Assembly (NCBI RefSeq): GCF_029945805.1
Contig: NZ_JAQSDH010000038.1
Coordinates: 124,001 to 188,000, forward strand
From: Flavobacterium sp.
GTDB taxonomy: Bacteria > Bacteroidota > Bacteroidia > Flavobacteriales > Flavobacteriaceae
DNA: 64,000 nt
Reading direction: 5' to 3'
Part shown: piece after piece, positions 60,173 through 64,000 of the stretch
Position numbering within the stretch: position 1 is the first letter of the stretch
Layout: the number at the start of each line of letters is the position of its first letter
Position numbers and translations under genes: made by a program
The notes under the pieces: model-generated
What the model was told of the DNA's origin: nothing
Database searches by the model: none
The model's input: only the letters and a program-made list of their open reading frames with translations

Positions 60173-60759
60173 TCCAAATACCCAAAAACGGCAATTATTG
60201 TAAAAATTAAATATTGAATACTCGTAAACGAATAGCCTTTGACAAAGTACATCGGAATTGAAATGATGTCACCAACAATCCATAAAATCCAATTTTCGAT
60301 TTTCCTTCGCGCCATCAGCCACATTCCAACAAAGAAAATTCCGGTGACGAAAGTATCGACGTAAGATGTCCAATGGGTAAATTTATCAAAAAATACGTAA
60401 ACCGAAGCCACAAATGCTATTGTTAACACAAAAATCAGTAGTGAAATCTTTTTTTCGTAAGTATTCATTCTCGAAATTGGAAATTCGACAACATCTCCAG
60501 TCTTTCGCGTCCAGTGATACCAGCCGTAAACACTCATCACAGCATAGTAAAAATTAATCATCATATCGCCTAGCAAGGACCATTTCCAAAGCAAATAGGT
60601 GTAAATAACGGTGTTGATTATTCCAGTTGGGAAAACCCAGATGTTATCTTTTTTGGCAAACCAAACACTCAGCAATCCGAAAACTATCGCAGTTAATTCG
60701 AGTGCAATTTCGTAGGTTGGATAGTCTTTGTATTGATTAAATAGGAATTCGAACATCAT
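60139..60759 (-). CDS. PnuC/PnuT family vitamin transporter
   Basis: About 206 residues from ATG 60759 (a GTG 18 bases upstream overlaps the dispersed repeat). Several transmembrane segments are present, and the signature WKWSLLGDMMINFYYAVMSV with YGWYHWTRK is typical of the PnuC superfamily, which moves nicotinamide riboside, thiamine or related vitamins by facilitated diffusion. In Bacteroidota PnuT members are often paired with TPP-regulated receptors. The nearby TPP-controlled receptor makes thiamine the likely substrate, although this gene has no riboswitch of its own in view. Confidence 0.88.
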   Translation of the reverse strand: MMFEFLFNQYKDYPTYEIALELTAIVFGLLSVWFAKKDNIWVFPTGIINTVIYTYLLWKWSLLGDMMINFYYAVMSVYGWYHWTRKTGDVVEFPISRMNTYEKKISLLIFVLTIAFVASVYVFFDKFTHWTSYVDTFVTGIFFVGMWLMARRKIENWILWIVGDIISIPMYFVKGYSFTSIQYLIFTIIAVFGYLEWKKTLQQKTI

Positions 60760-60772
60760 TAAATAATTTAAA

Positions 60773-60799
60773 AGCACTTCGACTGCGCTCAGTGTGACA
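60773..60799. repeat. Copy 2 of the 27-base dispersed repeat
   Basis: Identical over 27 bases to 51709-51735 (core CACTTCGACTGCGCTC). It covers the stop codon of the GGGP synthase gene (TGA at 60789-60791) and the upstream GTG option of pnuC. Confidence 0.8.
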
Positions 60800-61511
60800 G
60801 ATTGTAGTCAAAAAAGTTTGTGTCATTTTCAAAAGCTGTTCCGATAACAACCAAATCTGCGCCAGCGGAATATGCTTCATCAATTTGTGTTTTCGAACGA
60901 ATGCCTCCGCCAACAACTAATGGAATCGAAATTTTGTTAGAAACACATTTTATAATTTCAGCAGAAACCGCATTTTGTGCCCCGCTTCCGGCTTCAAGAT
61001 AAATCAGTTTGTTGCCAATTAATTCTCCGGCTTTTGCGGTTTGCGCTATATATTCGATGTTGTTTTTAGATAATGGTTTAGTTTGACTTACGCGTTCTAC
61101 CGCAGTTTCAGAGCCACTTTCTATCAAAATATAACCTGTTGAAATGATTTCGAGATTGGTTTTTTCTAGAATCGGAACGGCATTAATTTGATGTTCAACC
61201 AAATAATCTGGATTTCTTCCTGAAAGTAACATTAGAAACAAAATGCCATCAGCTTCAGCTGAAATTTGAGATGGATTTCCTGGAAAAAGTAAAATGGGTA
61301 ATTTGACTTTTGACTTTAATCGGATAATGATTTCATTTAAATGATTCCCTTCAAAAGTACTTCCGCCAACAAAAATATGGGTTGCGGGAGAATTTTTAAT
61401 TTTTGAAATTATGTTTTCAATATCATCTAAAATCAATTTGTCAGGATCCAATAATAGGGCGAGTAGTTTTTTATTTTGCTTTTTTGCTAGTAAAATTTCG
61501 GGATACAACAT
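60789..61511 (-). CDS. Geranylgeranylglyceryl/heptaprenylglyceryl phosphate synthase family
   Basis: 240 residues with a TIM-barrel fold. Phosphate-binding loops are ALLLDPDKLI, THIFVGGSTFEG and VVGGGIRSKTQIDEAYSAGA; substrate segments include LLFPGNPSQIS, LIYLEAGSGAQ. The family joins a polyprenyl diphosphate with glycerol-1-phosphate, known in archaea and in PcrB-type bacterial enzymes, and is found in many Bacteroidota with uncertain role. Its last codons (SH and stop) are provided by the dispersed repeat. It is followed by pnuC. Confidence 0.93.
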   Translation of the reverse strand: MLYPEILLAKKQNKKLLALLLDPDKLILDDIENIISKIKNSPATHIFVGGSTFEGNHLNEIIIRLKSKVKLPILLFPGNPSQISAEADGILFLMLLSGRNPDYLVEHQINAVPILEKTNLEIISTGYILIESGSETAVERVSQTKPLSKNNIEYIAQTAKAGELIGNKLIYLEAGSGAQNAVSAEIIKCVSNKISIPLVVGGGIRSKTQIDEAYSAGADLVVIGTAFENDTNFFDYNLSH

Positions 61512-61578
61512 GAATATTTCCTAAAGATGATAGATTGGTAAATGTAGGTCTTTTTTAAAATCCGTAAAATTTAAATCG

Positions 61579-61586
61579 TAAATTTG
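61579..61586 (+). promoter_or_regulatory. -7 element TAAATTTG upstream of the Crp/Fnr gene
   Basis: An exact TAnnTTTG match 23 bases before the ATG at 61610. It lies between the start of the GGGP synthase gene and this divergent gene. Confidence 0.5.
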
Positions 61587-61609
61587 TGTTTCATCACCAT
61601 TTTTCCACC

Positions 61610-62206
61610 ATGATTTCACAGGAGCTATTAGAATCTTATCAAGCTAAGAAGAAGAAATTTCAAAAGGGTGAAATTATTTTTAAGGAAGGAAATCAACCTT
61701 CTAATTACTATCAAATTTGTGTTGGTGAAGTCAAAATGTGCAATTTCAATGATCTTGGACGTGAATTTATTCAAGGTATTTTTCAAGATGGTCAATCTTT
61801 TGGAGAACCTCCTTTATTTTTAGAAAGAGCCTATCCGGCCAATGCTATAGATGTTTCTGATTGTGAAATTTACATTCTTCCTAAAACTAGTTTTTTAGAT
61901 TTGGTAAAGAATAATTTTACTATTTCTTTAGCAATTATTGAATATTTAGCGCAAAGACTGCATTATAAATCGGTGATGGCAGCAGAAATATCGTCGCAAG
62001 AACCCGAACATCGCTTGTTGAAATTAATCGATTATTACATTAATTTCTTTAAATTAAAAAAGGCGAAAGAGGGATTTCAGATTCTTTTAACACGACAACA
62101 AATGGCTGATTTAACAGGACTTCGCGTAGAAACGGTTATTCGTGCCATCAAATCATTAGAGAAGAAAAATGAAATTCAAATTATAAACCGAAAAGTATTT
62201 AGATAA
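61610..62206 (+). CDS. Crp/Fnr family transcriptional regulator
   Basis: 198 residues from ATG 61610; a TTG-type extension upstream lies in the promoter. Residues about 10-120 form a cyclic-nucleotide-binding-like sensor (FQKGEIIFKEGNQPSNYYQI, GQSFGEPPLFLERAYPANAI), and the C-terminal winged helix reads LTRQQMADLTGLRVETVIRA with a recognition helix RVETVIRAIKSL. No Cys cluster is present at the N-terminus, so it is not a classical [4Fe-4S] FNR; it may sense haem, NO or a nucleotide. A candidate operator lies before the next gene. Confidence 0.92.
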   Translation: MISQELLESYQAKKKKFQKGEIIFKEGNQPSNYYQICVGEVKMCNFNDLGREFIQGIFQDGQSFGEPPLFLERAYPANAIDVSDCEIYILPKTSFLDLVKNNFTISLAIIEYLAQRLHYKSVMAAEISSQEPEHRLLKLIDYYINFFKLKKAKEGFQILLTRQQMADLTGLRVETVIRAIKSLEKKNEIQIINRKVFR

Positions 62207-62217
62207 ACTTATCCTTT

Positions 62218-62262
62218 ATGATTTAAGTCATAATATTCGGAAAAATGGCTAGCGTAACTTTG
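62218..62262 (+). promoter_or_regulatory. Promoter of the membrane-protein/globin unit with FNR-like operator
   Basis: ATGATTTAAGTCAT (62218-62231) is a near-perfect 14-base palindrome with ATGA/TCAT arms, resembling Crp/Fnr sites. The -7 element TAACTTTG is at 62255-62262. The palindrome centre is about 44 bases upstream of the expected start near 62269, close to the usual activator position. Confidence 0.55.
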
Positions 62263-62282
62263 TGAAATAAAATTTCAAGGTT

Positions 62283-62570
62283 ATGATACTTTACGATAAA
62301 TCACTAGAATCTTTTCAAAAAAATTACATTGGTTACGTTGCTTTAATTGTTATTGGACAAAGTTGCTTAGGTTCGGCAGCGGCAATGTATACTTTAAAAA
62401 ACGGAACTTCTATCCTTCAAATGATACAACTTGGAATAGTTGTGGGTATTTGTATGATGGTAAATGTTGCTATATTAGCACAATTAACTCCAAAAACAGT
62501 GTACAATATGACGATTTTAAGCGTGATAGTAAGTGCACTGACCATAATTTTAAACTTATTGGTTTTTTAG
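62283..62570 (+). CDS. Small three-helix membrane protein of unknown function
   Basis: 95 residues with three hydrophobic segments (YVALIVIGQSCLGSAAAMYT, LGIVVGICMMVNVAILAQL, YNMTILSVIVSALTIILNLL). It starts 76 bases after the Crp/Fnr gene and ends one base before the globin gene, so it is co-transcribed with the globin. No family was recognised; the context suggests a role in low-oxygen or nitrosative stress. Confidence 0.8.
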   Translation: MILYDKSLESFQKNYIGYVALIVIGQSCLGSAAAMYTLKNGTSILQMIQLGIVVGICMMVNVAILAQLTPKTVYNMTILSVIVSALTIILNLLVF

Positions 62571-62571
62571 A

Positions 62572-62964
62572 ATGAAAGAAATTGAAAACCGCGAAGATGT
62601 AAAGTTGCTGGTTCATTCGTTTTATGCAAAAATCAGAGCCAACGAAGAAATTGGCCCGTTTTTCAATACTACTATTCAAGATTGGGAAAGTCATTTGGAA
62701 AAGCTTACCGATTTTTGGGAAAACAATTTATTTGCTGTTCGAAAATATTTTGGAAATCCAATTGAAGCCCATATAAAGGTTGATGAGCAATTTCATAACA
62801 AAATTAATCCTAGTATTTTTGGCTTATGGTTGAATTTGTGGTTTGAAACGCTCGATGAATTATTTGTAGGTGAAAATGTAGAAACGCTCAAACGACGCGC
62901 TCGAAAAATGGGTACCATGCTGATGGTGACTATTTATGAAAGCAGAAAAAAAGAATCAAATTGA
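62572..62964 (+). CDS. Group III truncated haemoglobin
   Basis: 130 residues. The start EIENREDVKLLVHSFYAKIR and FNTTIQDWESHLEKLTDFWE with AHIKVDEQFH (proximal His in the F helix region) and LWLNLWFETLDELF are typical of TrHbIII. Such globins bind oxygen or NO and are often linked to NO detoxification. It follows a small membrane protein gene and a Crp/Fnr regulator. Its end overlaps the phosphopantetheinyl transferase gene by nine bases, the two being convergent. Confidence 0.94.
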   Translation: MKEIENREDVKLLVHSFYAKIRANEEIGPFFNTTIQDWESHLEKLTDFWENNLFAVRKYFGNPIEAHIKVDEQFHNKINPSIFGLWLNLWFETLDELFVGENVETLKRRARKMGTMLMVTIYESRKKESN

Positions 62965-63585
62965 TTCAAATGCACAAACAAAGACATAGTTTTCTATAAA
63001 GTCAAAAACAATATCGAAAACTTCAATTTTATTATTGAATCGCAATTCGACCGTACATTTTTTATCTTTCAGATTGAATCCATTTTCAAAAATGTGATCT
63101 TTAAAACTGATTCCGATTTCGTTTTTAATCTTAAAAACGGATTCTTTGATTCCCCAAACCACTGTTGCCTTCATCAATTCCTCTTCTTTAGTGAGATTTT
63201 TCAAGTGTGCAATATCCATAAAACGCGGAGCTAGAAGTAAAGTTTTTTCCTTTAGAATTTCTAAATCGGCACCAATATTGACATCGCTCAAAACGATTAC
63301 CGAAAATCCATTCGAATGCGAAATTGAAATGTGTTTTCCGTCTTTCAAATGGGGTTTTCCAAATTCATCATAGTACAAATCAAAATCGGTATATCCGGAA
63401 TCCATCAATAATCTACGAACACTCAAAAACCCTTTTTGGTGACTTTCGGCTTTCATGCTTTCTACTCTAGCCAAAGAAATATCTTTCAAAGCTATGCTGC
63501 TGAACAGCTCATCAAACGTCTCGGTTATTTTCCAAACCAACAATTGAGTGTAATCATTTAAAGCTATGGTTTTTAGTAAAGGCAT
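62956..63585 (-). CDS. 4'-phosphopantetheinyl transferase superfamily protein (Sfp type)
   Basis: 209 residues. The Mg/CoA motif is in NIGADLEILKEKT and the second motif in WGIKESVFKIKNEIG (W-G-x-K-E-S), with the N-terminal GKPHLKDGKHISISHSNG. It attaches phosphopantetheine from CoA to a carrier protein serine, as needed for fatty-acid, polyketide or nonribosomal synthesis. Longer than AcpS, so the Sfp class. It overlaps the convergent globin gene by nine bases. Confidence 0.93.
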   Translation of the reverse strand: MPLLKTIALNDYTQLLVWKITETFDELFSSIALKDISLARVESMKAESHQKGFLSVRRLLMDSGYTDFDLYYDEFGKPHLKDGKHISISHSNGFSVIVLSDVNIGADLEILKEKTLLLAPRFMDIAHLKNLTKEEELMKATVVWGIKESVFKIKNEIGISFKDHIFENGFNLKDKKCTVELRFNNKIEVFDIVFDFIENYVFVCAFESI

Positions 63586-63724
63586 TGTTGATTTTAAATT
63601 ATCTAATTGTTTTTCAGAAAATTAAGTAGCTAAACAAATCATAAAAAAGCAAAAAACGTTTTTTTAATTCTTTCTTATTGCGTAATTTCGCACCCAAATT
63701 AAAAAAAACAAATATACATAATAG

Positions 63725-64000
<276 letters not shown>

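Noticed and set aside
63586..63724. A SAM or SAH riboswitch before ahcY
   Set aside because: The 139-base gap shows no conserved aptamer core; only an AT-rich promoter-like segment is visible.

Overview
The window reads as chromosomal DNA of a Flavobacterium-like member of the Bacteroidota. It is AT-rich, and many upstream regions carry the phylum's promoter form: a -7 element TAnnTTTG, in several cases with a -33 TTTG or TTG about 17-22 bases upstream. Shine-Dalgarno sequences are scarce. Encoded proteins include TonB-dependent receptors, type IX secretion (T9SS) sorting domains, a lycopene cyclase, DUF3127 and DUF4301 proteins, and an archaeal-type/PcrB-type prenylglyceryl phosphate synthase. 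No rRNA, tRNA or CRISPR array was found. The window cuts a hisD gene on the left and an ahcY gene on the right.

Layout. 1-2070: start of a histidine operon (minus strand) with a classical attenuator: a leader peptide with four His codons, an intrinsic terminator, then hisG and hisD. 2094-4170: lycopene cyclase, a FAS1 protein, and a spacer holding a decayed copy of the cyclase 5' end. 4171-12425: a divalent-metal region with an outer-membrane protein divergent from an Nramp-UspA fusion and a DtxR/MntR regulator, a Cys-rich FeoB-associated mini-protein, a siderophore-type TonB receptor, feoB and feoA. 12432-15331: an SCO copper chaperone and an M13 peptidase. 15357-22708: a minus-strand run of nitrilase/GNAT, zinc-ribbon protein, M28 peptidase, SDR protein, S9 peptidase and a small membrane protein, with a promoter at one end and a terminator at the other. 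22900-30140: a tail-less SSB with an HRDC protein, a secreted protein, a CAT-like acyltransferase, a HAD phosphatase, ferritin with an unlisted 59-residue Cys-rich ORF, metG, an LD-carboxypeptidase and yraN. 30224-39783: a T9SS metalloprotease, a LuxR-type two-component pair, a giant YadA-like/S74 surface protein and a T9SS propeller-like protein. 39829-52216: mostly housekeeping genes (mfd, M3 peptidase, tag, aat, DUF3127, flavin reductase, an orphan kinase, a transglutaminase protein, HIT, greA). 52378-55674: a decaying stretch with an IS3-like end relic and two frame-broken genes. 55719-61511: a thiamine-type TonB receptor behind a TPP riboswitch, arfB, DUF4301, pnuC and a prenylglyceryl phosphate synthase. 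61610-63585: a Crp/Fnr regulator, a small membrane protein and a truncated haemoglobin, then a phosphopantetheinyl transferase.

How the parts work together. The metal region couples outer-membrane uptake (TonB receptor, OMP), inner-membrane transport (Nramp, FeoAB) and a likely shared regulator; a TTATTTAG-type motif recurs in the promoter or leader regions of three of its transcription units. The TPP riboswitch marks the receptor at 55719-57908 as a thiamine-related transporter, with PnuC a plausible inner-membrane partner. The Crp/Fnr-globin block resembles a nitrosative or low-oxygen response unit. I found no defence island or clearly new multi-gene system. The most distinctive observations are the His attenuator, the TPP switch with mutually exclusive pairings and a start-codon hairpin, the decayed cyclase copy, the possible shared metal operator, two short Cys-rich ORFs beside iron genes, and an SSB-like acidic tail on the DUF3127 protein while the short SSB lacks one.
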